Shown: in pieces, positions 17,137 through 26,475 of the stretch
Layout of the letters: each line of letters opens with the position of its first letter
Numbering within the stretch: position 1 is the stretch's first letter
NCBI RefSeq assembly: GCF_000025185.1
Contig: NC_013720.1
Location: 620,001-684,000 of the forward strand
DNA: 64,000 nt
Source: Pirellula staleyi DSM 6068
GTDB taxonomy: Bacteria > Planctomycetota > Planctomycetia > Pirellulales > Pirellulaceae
Direction of reading: 5' to 3'
Made by a program: the position numbers and the translations under genes
Notes under the pieces: model-generated
Database searches by the model: none
Seen by the model: the letters and a program-made list of their open reading frames with translations, nothing else
What the model was told of the DNA's origin: nothing

Positions 17137-18024
17137 ATGCCCAAAACCATCGCCAATCAGCTGATCCAAGGTGACTGCGTTGCTGGACTTGCGTCGCTTC
17201 CAGCAGGCTGCGTCGACCTCGCTTTCGCCGATCCACCGTTCAATATCGGCTACGACTACGACGAGTACGACGATCGTCGCGCCACCGACGACTACCTCAC
17301 CTGGTGCGATCAGTGGCTCGCCGAAGTTTCGCGCGTCCTCAAGCCCGACGGCACCTTTTGGCTCGCGATCGGCGACGAATATGCCGCCGAGCTCAAAGTC
17401 GCCATGCAGCGGCAACACGGCCTGCATTGTCGCAGCTGGGTGGTGTGGTACTACACGTTTGGGGTCAACTGCAAAGCGAAGTTCAGCCGCTCACACGCCC
17501 ACCTGTTCCACATGGTGAAAGACCCGAAGAAGTTTACGTTCAACGTCGACGAGATTCGGGTTCCATCGGCGCGCCAGTTGGTCTACGCCGACAACCGCGC
17601 GAACCCCAAGGGACGATTGCCCGACGATACCTGGATCTTACGTCCACAGGACTTGCCCGACGGTTTTCAGCCCGACGACGACACTTGGTACTTTCCCCGC
17701 GTCGCCGGAACGTTCAAAGAACGGGCCGGGTGGCACGGCTGTCAGATGCCCGAACAGCTTCTCGGGCGGATCATCAAGGCCACCAGCAATCCTGGAGAGC
17801 TTGTACTCGATCCGTTTTCGGGAAGTGGCACCACCCTGGTCGTCGCCAAAAAATTGGGCCGTAAGTATTTAGGGTTTGAGCTTTCGAAAGAATATGCAGC
17901 CCGCGTGACCGACCGACTGAAAGAAACCAAGTCGGGGGACGATCTCAATGGCGCTGCTGAACCTTTAAAGAGTGCTCCCAGCACCGCCAAAGGTAAACGC
18001 GTAAAGTCGCTCCCAAGTAAATAG
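17137..18024 (+). CDS. beta-class site-specific DNA methyltransferase (orphan)
   Basis: A 295-residue amino-methyltransferase. Motif IV, DPPF, is at residues 32-35 and the SAM-binding motif I, PFSGSGTT, is near residues 226-233. With motif IV before motif I, this is the beta class that includes CcrM and HinfI-type enzymes. DPPF suggests N6-adenine rather than N4-cytosine methylation. The C-terminal 35 residues are basic and may help DNA binding. There is no restriction endonuclease gene beside it, so it looks like an orphan, perhaps with a regulatory or cell-cycle role. The recognition sequence is not predictable. Confidence 0.88.
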   Translation: MPKTIANQLIQGDCVAGLASLPAGCVDLAFADPPFNIGYDYDEYDDRRATDDYLTWCDQWLAEVSRVLKPDGTFWLAIGDEYAAELKVAMQRQHGLHCRSWVVWYYTFGVNCKAKFSRSHAHLFHMVKDPKKFTFNVDEIRVPSARQLVYADNRANPKGRLPDDTWILRPQDLPDGFQPDDDTWYFPRVAGTFKERAGWHGCQMPEQLLGRIIKATSNPGELVLDPFSGSGTTLVVAKKLGRKYLGFELSKEYAARVTDRLKETKSGDDLNGAAEPLKSAPSTAKGKRVKSLPSK

Positions 18025-18178
18025 TCTTAGAAGATCTATCGTTTTGATACAGACGATCTCTTAAGAAAACTTACGGCTAAGTACGCTCCCTTCTCGAGAT
18101 TGACCTTAAAATCGATCGACGACACGATTCAATATCGAATATTGACAGAACCTCCCAGTATTTTGGCTTTGATGTTAT
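18025..18178. other. A+T-rich leader of proB
   Basis: This 154-base spacer is distinctly A+T-rich relative to its surroundings and contains TTGACC and TTGACA boxes near 18098 and 18142, but no well-placed -10 box. The proB ATG has no Shine-Dalgarno. Confidence 0.35.
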
Positions 18179-19321
18179 ATGCCCGACAGTTTGCGACAGG
18201 AAATCGCATCAGCCGCTCACACGATCGTCATTAAAGTTGGCACACGATCGATCACGCATAGCGACGGAACGCTGAACACCGAGCGCATTCAGCAATTGGC
18301 CGAAGATATCACGCGCTGCTGCAACGCTGGCAAACGCGTGGTGCTGGTGAGCAGTGGTGCCGTCGGCGCAGGGATGAGTCTGCTGGGCCTGAAATCGCGC
18401 CCCACCGATCTCGCGAAGCTGCAAGCGGTGGCTGCGGTTGGGCAAGCGCATCTGATTCAAACCTACGACAAAACCTTCAGTCAACTCGGTCGCCGCGCTG
18501 CACAGGTGCTGCTGACGCTCGACGATGTGAAGGATCGCATCCGCTACCTGAACGTCCGTAACACGCTGCTGTCGATCCTCGAACTCGGCGCTGTGCCAAT
18601 CATCAACGAGAACGACACGGTGAGCGTGGACGAACTGATGACCACCTTTGGCGACAACGACCGCCTGGCAGCAATGGTCACCAACTTGATTCGCGCTCCC
18701 CTGTTGGTGATTGTGTCGGACGTCGAAGGACTTTACGACGGCGATCCGAGCCTTTCCTCCTCGCAGCTCATTCCGACGGTCACCGCCATCGACGAGCGGA
18801 TTCTTTCGTTCGTACGCGACAAGAAAACGGGGCTCAGCAAAGGTGGCATGGCAAGCAAACTCGAAGCTGCGCGAATCGTCACGACCGCTGGCGAAAATGT
18901 GATCATCGGCAACTGCAAGCGGACCAGCATCCTGACCGAAGTGATGTCGGGCGAACTGGTCGGAACGCTCTTCGCTGGACAAGGAAAAGCGATCAGCCCG
19001 TTCAAACGTTGGCTTGGTTTCACCGCCGTAACGCGCGGCAAATTGCAGCTCGATGCTGGTGCGCGTAAGGCGATTGTGGAGCAAGGACGAAGCTTGCTCG
19101 CAGCGGGAATCTCCGATGTTCAAGGGAAGTTTGGCAAGGGAGATGTCGTGGCACTCTGCGATGCCGAAGGGCAAATCATAGCGCGCGGCCTCACAAACTA
19201 TAGCGCCGACGATGTCGAGCGGATCAAGGGACTCAAGAGCGCCAAGTTTGCACAGGTGCTCGGCCACTCCCCCTACGACGAAGTGATCCACCGCGACAAC
19301 CTAGTGCTGGTGTCGAAGTAA
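18179..19321 (+). CDS. proB: glutamate 5-kinase
   Basis: A 380-residue enzyme that phosphorylates glutamate in the first step of proline synthesis. The amino-acid kinase domain shows IVIKVGTRSI near residue 15, VSSGAVGAGM near 60, INENDTVSVDEL near 142, FGDNDRLAAMV and TGLSKGGMASKLEAA. The C-terminal 100 residues form a PUA domain (GKLQLDAGARKAI, ARGLTNYSADDV), as in full-length ProB of many bacteria. Proline feedback inhibition is a known property of the family. proA is not adjacent. A strong hairpin lies about 45 bases downstream. Confidence 0.95.
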   Translation: MPDSLRQEIASAAHTIVIKVGTRSITHSDGTLNTERIQQLAEDITRCCNAGKRVVLVSSGAVGAGMSLLGLKSRPTDLAKLQAVAAVGQAHLIQTYDKTFSQLGRRAAQVLLTLDDVKDRIRYLNVRNTLLSILELGAVPIINENDTVSVDELMTTFGDNDRLAAMVTNLIRAPLLVIVSDVEGLYDGDPSLSSSQLIPTVTAIDERILSFVRDKKTGLSKGGMASKLEAARIVTTAGENVIIGNCKRTSILTEVMSGELVGTLFAGQGKAISPFKRWLGFTAVTRGKLQLDAGARKAIVEQGRSLLAAGISDVQGKFGKGDVVALCDAEGQIIARGLTNYSADDVERIKGLKSAKFAQVLGHSPYDEVIHRDNLVLVSK

Positions 19322-19364
19322 CCGTCTCAGGGCTGTCGCTCGCACCCATCCAAGAACGCACTGT

Positions 19365-19394
19365 GGCCGCTGCGCGGGTACTCGCGCAGCGGCC
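19365..19394. terminator. perfect 12-base hairpin between convergent genes
   Basis: GGCCGCTGCGCG (19365-19376) pairs perfectly with CGCGCAGCGGCC (19383-19394) around a 6-base loop. It sits between proB and the convergent VWA gene. There is no T tract, so it may be a bidirectional transcript-end hairpin or a Rho-dependent barrier rather than a classical intrinsic terminator. Confidence 0.55.
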
Positions 19395-19482
19395 TGGCAG
19401 TGTGGGGAGGGGACGTGGTCGGTCTCCCTAACGGTGTTCTAAGCGACCGGTCAAGCCGGTCCAGCATCTTCGTCGCAGGCAG

Positions 19483-21258
19483 TTACTTCACGAGTTTCAG
19501 CGGACGTGCCTTTGCGATCTTGCGGAACGTTTCCGACAGCTGATCGTGATACTGCTCGATCGTCGAACCACCCGGCACATTGAAGTGCGTTGAGTTGGTG
19601 ATGGTCGCAACCTGCTCCATGATGTCGGTATCAGCGTTCGTCCCCAAGCTGAGGGTCACGACCGGATACTTGCGACTGTCGTGGGCACACAAATTGGCTT
19701 CGCTGATCAAATAGTTCTCAGCATTCGCGATGCTATACGATCCATTACGCCAGTTCGCCTGACCGTCGGTGATCAGCACGATCATCTTGAAGGCGTTCGG
19801 CCGGCCATGCTGATCGAGATGCAACCGGGCCGCATTCAAACCACCACCGATGTTGGTGTACTCGTGGTAGTGGCCTGCTTGACGCTGATTGGCAATCGTA
19901 GCCACTTGCTCCACCTCCAACGTCAGTGGCACTTCCACCATGCCTTCGCCGTTGGGTGCGTTGTAGACCGCAAGTCCGACACGATCTTGCACTTCCACTT
20001 CGGTGATGAAGTCCATGAATATCGCCAGCGAATCTTTCAAGGCACGGACCGGCTGGGCATGCGTTTTCCAGAGCACTGGTGTTTGTGCGTAAGAACGTCG
20101 ACTTTCGAGCCAGTAGTTCATTAAGTTCAAATAGCCATATTTATAACGGTAACCGGCATTTTTATTGGAGTTGCTACTCTGTTCGCAGTAGTCAATGTAA
20201 GCATCCCAGCTTCCATTATAAGGATAGGAGACACTATTTAGACCGAAAGCCTTCTTCACCATGTTATTCATGTTGCTGCTGGAGAAGTCGAAAGGTTCGC
20301 CATAGTTGGTCCCTTCACCACTTAGGTTATTGCCCGACTTCACCCAAACTTTGGTGATCTGCTTTCCACTGTTGGTGCTAGAACCTTGGAATGTGCCGGT
20401 TTTCGCGGACAGCCCACTGAACGTTTGCCTCGTCCCGCCTGAGAACTGCAGCACTACGTTTTCGAGATTCAGCGTGCTAGTGACGTATACAGATGTGTTG
20501 CGATACTCGACGTAGATTTGGGGTTTGGAGCCATCCGTTGGAACTGCACCCTTGCAGTTGGCCCATTTCGGCTCGAAAGTCAGTGAGCCATAGGTGGGAT
20601 TACCGATGTCGGCCCAGCATTGCTGGAGGTTCGACTCCACCCAGCTGCGCCCCAGTTTGCCGAAGGCTTCGAACGTGCTGTCGTCGTTCATCGAGCCGGA
20701 GAAGTCGAGCACCACCATGATGTCGCGTGGCTGATACATGGCGACCGATGAAGCCCGGATCGAAAACGAATCCTTCCCCAAGATTTTGCCGAAGAAGGTC
20801 GGCATGGTGGGATATTCCATCGAAACCGAGAGGGTCGAGGGAAGGGTGTTGGTTGTCTCGAACGAGCGGGTGCTGGCGTTCCATTCTCCCGCTTCCACTT
20901 CGAAGTCGTCGCCATGCTCGGCCACGAACTGGGCGATTTTGGCAGGGACTTCTTCTTCGTTGACGAAGGTCATCGAGCTGCCCACGGGATTTCGCACCAG
21001 ATACTCGGTCGCTTTGGCCTGAGCGATGTCGGTCCCTTCGACAAGACTCCCTGCTCCGGCCAAGGCAGCAGCATCGACCGAACGCTGCAGCTGCGTTTGC
21101 ATGGTGTACATGTAACCGACATCCACCGCGAAGGCGATCATGCCGAGCATGACCACCATGAGCACTGCGGTGAAGACAATGATGTTGCCGCGACGAGCGA
21201 CAGGATGGCCGGGCAGTGGCAAACGGCGACCACTGCGATTTTGGGAAGCAAGCGACAT
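19483..21258 (-). CDS. TadG-like protein with interrupted VWA domain
   Basis: A 591-residue membrane-anchored protein. An N-terminal helix (about 25-47) belongs to the TadE/TadG pilus-assembly type, with GNIIVFTAVLMVVML followed by QTQLQRSVDAAALAGA. The von Willebrand A domain begins PRDIMVVLDFSGSMND (MIDAS Asp-x-Ser-x-Ser at 185-189), and its second half carries DRVGLAVYN and MIVLITDGQANW. About 200 residues between these parts are not VWA sequence but look like a beta-rich domain (TFSGLSAKTGTFQG, VWVKSGNNLSGEG), and the DNA there (20095-20500) is A+T-rich. The start at 21258 is chosen for a GGAGGAA site 7 bases upstream. It is probably an extracytoplasmic adhesion or assembly protein; no other tad genes are nearby. 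Confidence 0.82.
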   Translation of the reverse strand: MSLASQNRSGRRLPLPGHPVARRGNIIVFTAVLMVVMLGMIAFAVDVGYMYTMQTQLQRSVDAAALAGAGSLVEGTDIAQAKATEYLVRNPVGSSMTFVNEEEVPAKIAQFVAEHGDDFEVEAGEWNASTRSFETTNTLPSTLSVSMEYPTMPTFFGKILGKDSFSIRASSVAMYQPRDIMVVLDFSGSMNDDSTFEAFGKLGRSWVESNLQQCWADIGNPTYGSLTFEPKWANCKGAVPTDGSKPQIYVEYRNTSVYVTSTLNLENVVLQFSGGTRQTFSGLSAKTGTFQGSSTNSGKQITKVWVKSGNNLSGEGTNYGEPFDFSSSNMNNMVKKAFGLNSVSYPYNGSWDAYIDYCEQSSNSNKNAGYRYKYGYLNLMNYWLESRRSYAQTPVLWKTHAQPVRALKDSLAIFMDFITEVEVQDRVGLAVYNAPNGEGMVEVPLTLEVEQVATIANQRQAGHYHEYTNIGGGLNAARLHLDQHGRPNAFKMIVLITDGQANWRNGSYSIANAENYLISEANLCAHDSRKYPVVTLSLGTNADTDIMEQVATITNSTHFNVPGGSTIEQYHDQLSETFRKIAKARPLKLVK

Positions 21259-21819
21259 GAGAGATTCCTCCCCCGGAGCGTCCGGGTGCACAACAGCAAG
21301 CAGATGCAGTGGTTCGCAAGTTGGCGTTCGTCAGCTGGCCTCACAGCCGACAGAAGGACCGGGAACAACCATTCCCAGCCCGTCACCAACCCGCTGCCAG
21401 CGAGCTAGTGATCTTCCGCCAAGAAGAACCATAGCTCACAAAATCTATGCGTGAGGTATGCAATTAAATCTATGGAGGTTTTGTTATTCAGGTCGTAACG
21501 TTTCGCCGATCGGCAATCCGATAGGCCAACCCTTCCCTTGCTAGACGTAAGTTTCATCAATAATTAGCTTTAGAAGCGGCTGCTTCCTCCGTCTCCCCCA
21601 GTTGCCGAGGTGGGGGCACGATCGCTACAATCCGCCTGACCTAAATCAAGGCACCGTAAGGTGTAAGCGACGAACTGGGGGCTTCTTTCATGGGCTCCCG
21701 AAAAAAATCGTCGATCAGGCTCTAAAAAATTTTCGGTAGCGAGTGTTTCAGGGCGGTTGCGCTGAGAACTCGGCTGCTGGTTACTCGTACGATCTGCAAA
21801 CTGGAAGGTGAACTCTCCT
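21259..21819. other. intergenic region between the VWA gene and ndk
   Basis: These 561 bases separate two divergently transcribed genes and should hold both promoters. The sequence is A+T-rich between about 21420 and 21740, with GCCGATCGGC as a small palindrome near 21512. I see no coding sequence and no convincing box pair. Confidence 0.4.
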
Positions 21820-22281
21820 ATGCAACGCACTTTGGTTCTTTTGAAGCCCGACGCCGTGCAACGACGCCTGATGGGTCGCATCCTGACCCGCTTCGAAGAC
21901 AAGGGTCTTAACGTCATTGCCATGAAGATGTTGCGCGTGACGCCCGAGCTGTCGGCCAAGCACTACGCCGAACATGTCAGCAAGCCGTTTTACCCAGCCC
22001 TGGAGAAGTTCATCACCGCTTCGCCGATTGTGGCGATGGTGGTAGAAGGTCTCGATGTGATTCGCGTGGTTCGCGAAATGCTCGGTAAGACCAACGGTCT
22101 GATGGCCGCTTCGGGAACGATTCGTGGCGACTTCTCCAGCAGCAAGCAGATGAACCTGGTGCATGCTTCGGATGGAGAAGAAGCAGCAGCTCGCGAGATC
22201 TCGCTCTACTTTGCTCCGACCGAAGTTCATCCTTACACCCCTTGCCTCGTCGACTGGTTCAAAGCCCCCGACGAAGCGTAA
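21820..22281 (+). CDS. ndk: nucleoside-diphosphate kinase
   Basis: A 153-residue cytoplasmic enzyme that balances nucleoside triphosphate pools by ping-pong phosphate transfer. It begins MQRTLVLLKPDAV, the canonical Ndk start; a GTG four codons earlier is unlikely because GGAAGGTG at 21803-21810 serves the ATG at 21820. The active-site histidine is in NLVHASDG, and GLMAASGTIRGDF precedes it. The length is slightly above the usual 140 residues, with the extra residues near the C-terminus. An intrinsic terminator follows at 22335. Confidence 0.95.
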   Translation: MQRTLVLLKPDAVQRRLMGRILTRFEDKGLNVIAMKMLRVTPELSAKHYAEHVSKPFYPALEKFITASPIVAMVVEGLDVIRVVREMLGKTNGLMAASGTIRGDFSSSKQMNLVHASDGEEAAAREISLYFAPTEVHPYTPCLVDWFKAPDEA

Positions 22282-22334
22282 GTGCACAGGTCTGCGAGTT
22301 TTTCGCGCCCCTCTGCACGGAAGACGTAACTTCG

Positions 22335-22376
22335 AGCCTCGCGCGGCGAGCATCTGCTTGCCCAGCGAGGCTTTTT
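22335..22376 (+). terminator. intrinsic terminator after ndk
   Basis: AGCCTCGC (22335-22342) and GCGAGGCT (22365-22372) form an 8-base stem, followed directly by a run of T. Confidence 0.75.
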
Positions 22377-22558
22377 CGCGCGCTAACCGGGGCCAATCTC
22401 CCTATTCCGCCCTTTTCGCCTCCTGTCACTGGGCTCAACTGCTCTTTGCCATTTTGCCCGGTTGTGCTACGACTCGCAGTTGCCACGGGGCCGGTTTGGG
22501 GCAATGTCGCGCGCGGAGGATTCGCGCGGACTCAACGTGCAAGTGCAGGGACGCCACG

Positions 22559-24826
22559 ATGTCGCGATTTTGGGAAGCAATCAAGCGGGCAAAGCAGCGA
22601 GTCAATACGCGGCTGGCCATTCTTATTGTCGTGATCGCCGGAGCTTCGTACGGAGGCTACCTCGGCATCGTTCGGCTCACGCAGTCGAAGCCAGTTTCCC
22701 CTACGAAAAAAGTGGTGACTGGTGGTGGCCAAGTGGCACCACCTGCGGTCGAACTGGAAATCCCTGGTGCTCCGCCAGCGGCAGCGAACACGCAGCAAGC
22801 GAGTTACAACGAAGCCTCGCTCTATCCTTCGAGCAGCCCCTCCCCTTATACCGTTTCTGACGCCCCTCCTGCTGCTCCACCATCGAGCGGCGGCTATGGC
22901 TACGACGATGCCACCAGCCCAGCCACCGAAGTTCCAGCTGCACCAGCGACTTATGGTGTAGCTGACGATTCGCCTGCGGTAGCGGCACCCTCGAATCCTT
23001 ATCGCGAATCGCTGGCGAGCAACGAGACGGCAGTCGTGACCGAAGAGCCACCAGTCGCACAGCCTCCTACGGCTTTGCCTGCGGAAGATCCGTACGCCCA
23101 AGGGAGCTCGAATGCCTACGGCACTTCGCCAGCTCCTGCCACAGCATCGCCCTATGGCGCAGAACCAGCTCCGCTCGCGGAGAGCTCGCCGCCGCAGTTC
23201 GCCCCAGAAACAGCAGCGGGGTCGCCAGCGGTTACAGAGCCCGAACCTTCGGCCTACGGACCTCCCTCAGCTTATGGTTCATCGCGCCGCGCTGATTTGC
23301 CTGCCGATAGCGGCGCACCTGTCGACGCCGGTTCGACCTACGGCGCCGCGGCTCCAGCCTATTCCAGCAGCTCGGCTGAACCGCGTTCACTCGCTCCTCA
23401 AACGATCGCCATGTCGGACGTTGCGGGCCTGGGTGTGCCGGGCGAACGAGAACTCGAAGGGACGCAAGCTCCCGCCATTTCGGTCGAAAAACTGGCACCC
23501 GCCGAGATTCAGGTGGGTCGACCTGCAGTGTTTGAAATTCGTGTACGCAACGCAGGTCAGTCGATCGCTCGGCAAGTGCTGCTGAGCGATTTTGTACCGC
23601 AAGGAACAAAACTGATTGCCAGCGAACCGCAGTTCACGCGCGGTCCCGAAGGCTCGCTGCTGTGGCAACTAGGAGACATGCAGCCCGGCGATGAAAAGCT
23701 TGTGAAGCTCGAACTGATGCCCCTTTCCGAAGGTGAAATCGGTAGCGTAGCGCAAGTGACATTTGCTGCGATGGCAACCTCGCGATCGCTCTGCACCAAG
23801 CCAGCGCTTGTGATCGAGCATACCGCCCCGGCTCAAATTTTAATTGGCGAATCGATGACGATGGCGATCACGGTCACCAATCCAGGGACCGGCGCTGCCA
23901 CCGGCGTCGTCGTGGAAGAAGATGTCCCCGCTGGTCTTTCGCATCTGGCTGGTAGTGAACTCGAGTACGAAATCGGTACGCTGCGTCCCGGCGAATCCAA
24001 GCGACTCGAGCTGAGCATCAAAGCCGAAAAAGCGGGCATCATTGAAAACACGATTGTGGTTCGTGGTGAAGGGAATCTCGCCGCCGAACATAAAGTAAAC
24101 ATTGAAGTCTTGGCCCCGCAGCTGAGTGTGAATGTCGATGGTCCGAAGCGTCGCTTTCTCGAGCGGCAAGCGAAGTACAACATCTCGGTGGGAAATCCTG
24201 GTACTGCAGCGGCGCGCGACGTCGAGCTGGTGGCCTATTTGCCCAAGGGGATGAAGTTCGTCGAAACCGATTCGCGCGGGCAGTACGACGCGCAGCAGCA
24301 TGCGGTGTTCTGGAGCCTCGCTGAACTTCCAGCCTCGAAAGCAGGAACGGTGCAGCTCACCACCATGCCGATCGAAACGGGCGAACTAAAACTGCGTGTC
24401 GAAGGTCGTGGCGCTGTGAATCTGCAAGCTTCGAGCGAACAACTGGTGCAGGTCGAAGCTGCCGCCGAACTGCTCCACACGATTGCCGATCTCTCCGATC
24501 CGATCGAAGTGGGAAGCGAGACGGGCTACGAAGTACGCGTTACCAATGTCGGCACTAAAGCAGCCACCAACGTGCGTATTCTGGCAACACTTCCTCCCGA
24601 CATGCGAGCCACCGGCGGCGACGGCCCTACGCGGGCCACAAGCGATGGCCAGCGCGTGCAGTTTGAACCGCTCGCGCGGCTGAATCCGCAAGAGGAAGTG
24701 GTCTTTCGCGTGACAGCTCAAGGGCTAAAGGCGGGGGATCAACTAATTCGCGTGCAGGTCTCGAGCGACGAATGGCAAACGCCCGTCACGCGCGAAGAAA
24801 GCACCCGTGTGTACGACGATCGCTAG
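22559..24826 (+). CDS. membrane-anchored DUF11 repeat protein
   Basis: A 755-residue surface protein. After 18 cytoplasmic residues comes one signal-anchor helix (TRLAILIVVIAGASYGGYLG). Residues of about 50 to 300 are low-complexity, rich in Pro, Ala, Ser and Tyr. The C-terminal 450 residues hold four immunoglobulin-like DUF11 repeats, each with a core like VRNAGQSIARQV, VTNPGTGAATGV, VGNPGTAAARDV and VTNVGTKAATNV. Such repeats are common in planctomycete surface and wall proteins and act as structural or adhesive modules. The ATG at 22559 is chosen because AGGG lies 8 bases upstream and the helix directly follows; longer readings overlap ndk. No enzyme domain is seen. Confidence 0.82.
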   Translation: MSRFWEAIKRAKQRVNTRLAILIVVIAGASYGGYLGIVRLTQSKPVSPTKKVVTGGGQVAPPAVELEIPGAPPAAANTQQASYNEASLYPSSSPSPYTVSDAPPAAPPSSGGYGYDDATSPATEVPAAPATYGVADDSPAVAAPSNPYRESLASNETAVVTEEPPVAQPPTALPAEDPYAQGSSNAYGTSPAPATASPYGAEPAPLAESSPPQFAPETAAGSPAVTEPEPSAYGPPSAYGSSRRADLPADSGAPVDAGSTYGAAAPAYSSSSAEPRSLAPQTIAMSDVAGLGVPGERELEGTQAPAISVEKLAPAEIQVGRPAVFEIRVRNAGQSIARQVLLSDFVPQGTKLIASEPQFTRGPEGSLLWQLGDMQPGDEKLVKLELMPLSEGEIGSVAQVTFAAMATSRSLCTKPALVIEHTAPAQILIGESMTMAITVTNPGTGAATGVVVEEDVPAGLSHLAGSELEYEIGTLRPGESKRLELSIKAEKAGIIENTIVVRGEGNLAAEHKVNIEVLAPQLSVNVDGPKRRFLERQAKYNISVGNPGTAAARDVELVAYLPKGMKFVETDSRGQYDAQQHAVFWSLAELPASKAGTVQLTTMPIETGELKLRVEGRGAVNLQASSEQLVQVEAAAELLHTIADLSDPIEVGSETGYEVRVTNVGTKAATNVRILATLPPDMRATGGDGPTRATSDGQRVQFEPLARLNPQEEVVFRVTAQGLKAGDQLIRVQVSSDEWQTPVTREESTRVYDDR

Positions 24827-24943
24827 TGCTGAAGCGGCGATAGCATTTGCGCGGCGCGCTGCTCCGTGAGAATGACTTGTTACAAAACTTTCGTAGCATC
24901 GACTCCGTCTAGCTGCATAATCACGCACTAGGAGGACTCGAAG

Positions 24944-25543
24944 ATGCCTACGAAGCTTTCTCAGAAGGTAGTGGCCACTGCACTGCTGCCCGGAGTGTTG
25001 CTCTGGAGTCTAGCGCTCTGGGGATCGGTGCTGCTCGGCACTAGCACAGCGCAAGAGCCTGCCGAGAAACGCCTCGCCCGCGAAGCTAACAGCAACTCGC
25101 TGATTCGCGAGCATCGTAAGGCAATTGTGCTCAGTAACAGCTCGTCGTGGTCGGGCTGGCCTGCCGACCGTGCCTTCGACGAGAACCCCAAGACGAGCTG
25201 GTTCACAGCTCGCGGCGATGCGGCTGCTCTGGGAACCAAGCCGTGGATCGCGGCTGAATTTCCCGCCGACGTGACGGTGAAACGAATCACGCTGCTGTCG
25301 AATCGCGAACCACCATGGGAAACCGGCTACACGATCCTGGTCGGAAGGCTCGAACTGCTCGATGGGGATGGGGTGGTTCTCTTTTCGCGCGATGATGAGC
25401 TGGGGGGAGAGCGGGCCGATATGGATGTGCGGCTGAAAGCGCCACTCGCCAAAGTGCGCAAGATTCGCTTCACCTCACTGCGCGATGAAGGGGACCAAAA
25501 CCCATACGACGATATCGCCATCGGCGAGATTCTTGTCGAATAG
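24944..25543 (+). CDS. secreted discoidin-like (F5/8 type C) domain protein
   Basis: A 199-residue exported protein. The N-terminal signal has the core TALLPGVLLWSLALWGSVLLG. The mature part resembles a discoidin/F5-8C domain: SSWSGWPADRAFDENPKTSW (substrate-facing entry), PWIAAEFPADVTVKRITLLS, and RKIRFTSLRDEGDQNPYDDI, ending in a typical final strand IAIGEILVE. Such domains bind carbohydrates or lipids. GGAGGA at 24931-24936 is well placed for the ATG. No partner catalytic domain is present, so it may act as a stand-alone binding module. Confidence 0.75.
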   Translation: MPTKLSQKVVATALLPGVLLWSLALWGSVLLGTSTAQEPAEKRLAREANSNSLIREHRKAIVLSNSSSWSGWPADRAFDENPKTSWFTARGDAAALGTKPWIAAEFPADVTVKRITLLSNREPPWETGYTILVGRLELLDGDGVVLFSRDDELGGERADMDVRLKAPLAKVRKIRFTSLRDEGDQNPYDDIAIGEILVE

Positions 25544-25686
25544 CCAGTCGCACAGCAGCAGCAATGACCTGGACATATTCGGCCCCTTGCGGTACTCCTC
25601 GTCACGAGAGCGGCTGTAGCGATGTTGCCGCAAACGCAGCTTCCCAGCGAACCCGAGTCTGAACTATGGCAGGCATGAGGCCTTCG

Positions 25687-26421
25687 ATGAGCGCGACGCC
25701 CCTGTTCTATCCGAAACAAACCAACAACGGGCTCTATTGTCAGCTGCACGCAGCAGGGCATCCAACCGCAGAAATCCTGCGTGTGCAGCATGCCTACCGC
25801 CTCTGCTCGAAGCTGTTCAACGGTCGATTTCGTAAGACCGAGCGGGCGTTCATCTGTCACGCTGTTGGGGCCGGTTCGTCGATGGCACACTTCGACCGGC
25901 GAATCGATTTGATCATCGCCTCGATGCTGCATGCGGCCTACGACAGTGGGCAATTTCCCGATGGACGGATTGGGCTCTCCGATGCGCATCGCCATTGGCT
26001 GAAAGCGCAAGTGGGAGAGACCACCGAGCGTTTGGTACGCGACTATCTCGAGTTGCCATTTGGTCCGGGAAAGCCCGAGCAACATGCCCAAACCGGATAT
26101 CCCGAAGAGCAGCGCGAAGTGATGCTGATGGCGCTGACGCACGAAGTTGACGACATGGCCGATGCTGGCTTGGCGCTCGCGCCGAAGTATGGCGCATCGA
26201 TCGTCGCGCGGGCGGAGGCATGTGCGTATCTCGCGCGGCAACTCGGCCAGGAAGCGCTGGCGCAAACCTTAGAAGGTCATGCGCAAACTTATACCGACAT
26301 GGCCTGGACCGCTGAACTCGAGGCTGAGCAGCTCGAAGGCTTTCGCATCGCGCCGAACATGCTCACTTACATCCGTTTGCAGCGCGACAGTTGGCGCGGC
26401 AAAGCGGTGCAAGTTTTCTAG
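25687..26421 (+). CDS. hypothetical protein, possibly a degenerate HD-like fold
   Basis: A 244-residue soluble, mainly helical protein with no signal peptide. HAVGAGSSMAHFDRR and IIASMLHAAYDSGQF, followed later by ALTHEVDDMADAG, recall the layout of HD-domain hydrolases, but the HD pair itself reads HA, so metal-dependent phosphohydrolase activity is doubtful. The ATG at 25687 is preferred over those at 25666 and 25675 because GAGG at 25677-25680 lies 6 bases before it. The function is unknown. Confidence 0.55.
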   Translation: MSATPLFYPKQTNNGLYCQLHAAGHPTAEILRVQHAYRLCSKLFNGRFRKTERAFICHAVGAGSSMAHFDRRIDLIIASMLHAAYDSGQFPDGRIGLSDAHRHWLKAQVGETTERLVRDYLELPFGPGKPEQHAQTGYPEEQREVMLMALTHEVDDMADAGLALAPKYGASIVARAEACAYLARQLGQEALAQTLEGHAQTYTDMAWTAELEAEQLEGFRIAPNMLTYIRLQRDSWRGKAVQVF

Positions 26422-26475
26422 GAAAGACTCGCCGCACGCTCGGAAAGTTAATCGAGGTGGACGTTATGCCTCGTC

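Noticed and set aside
18209-19291. 360-codon minus-strand frame opposite proB
   Set aside because: proB is certain on the plus strand; the antisense product has no family features.
22163-22558. Upstream extension of the DUF11 protein
   Set aside because: It would overlap ndk and run through the ndk terminator; the signal-anchor helix directly follows the ATG at 22559.
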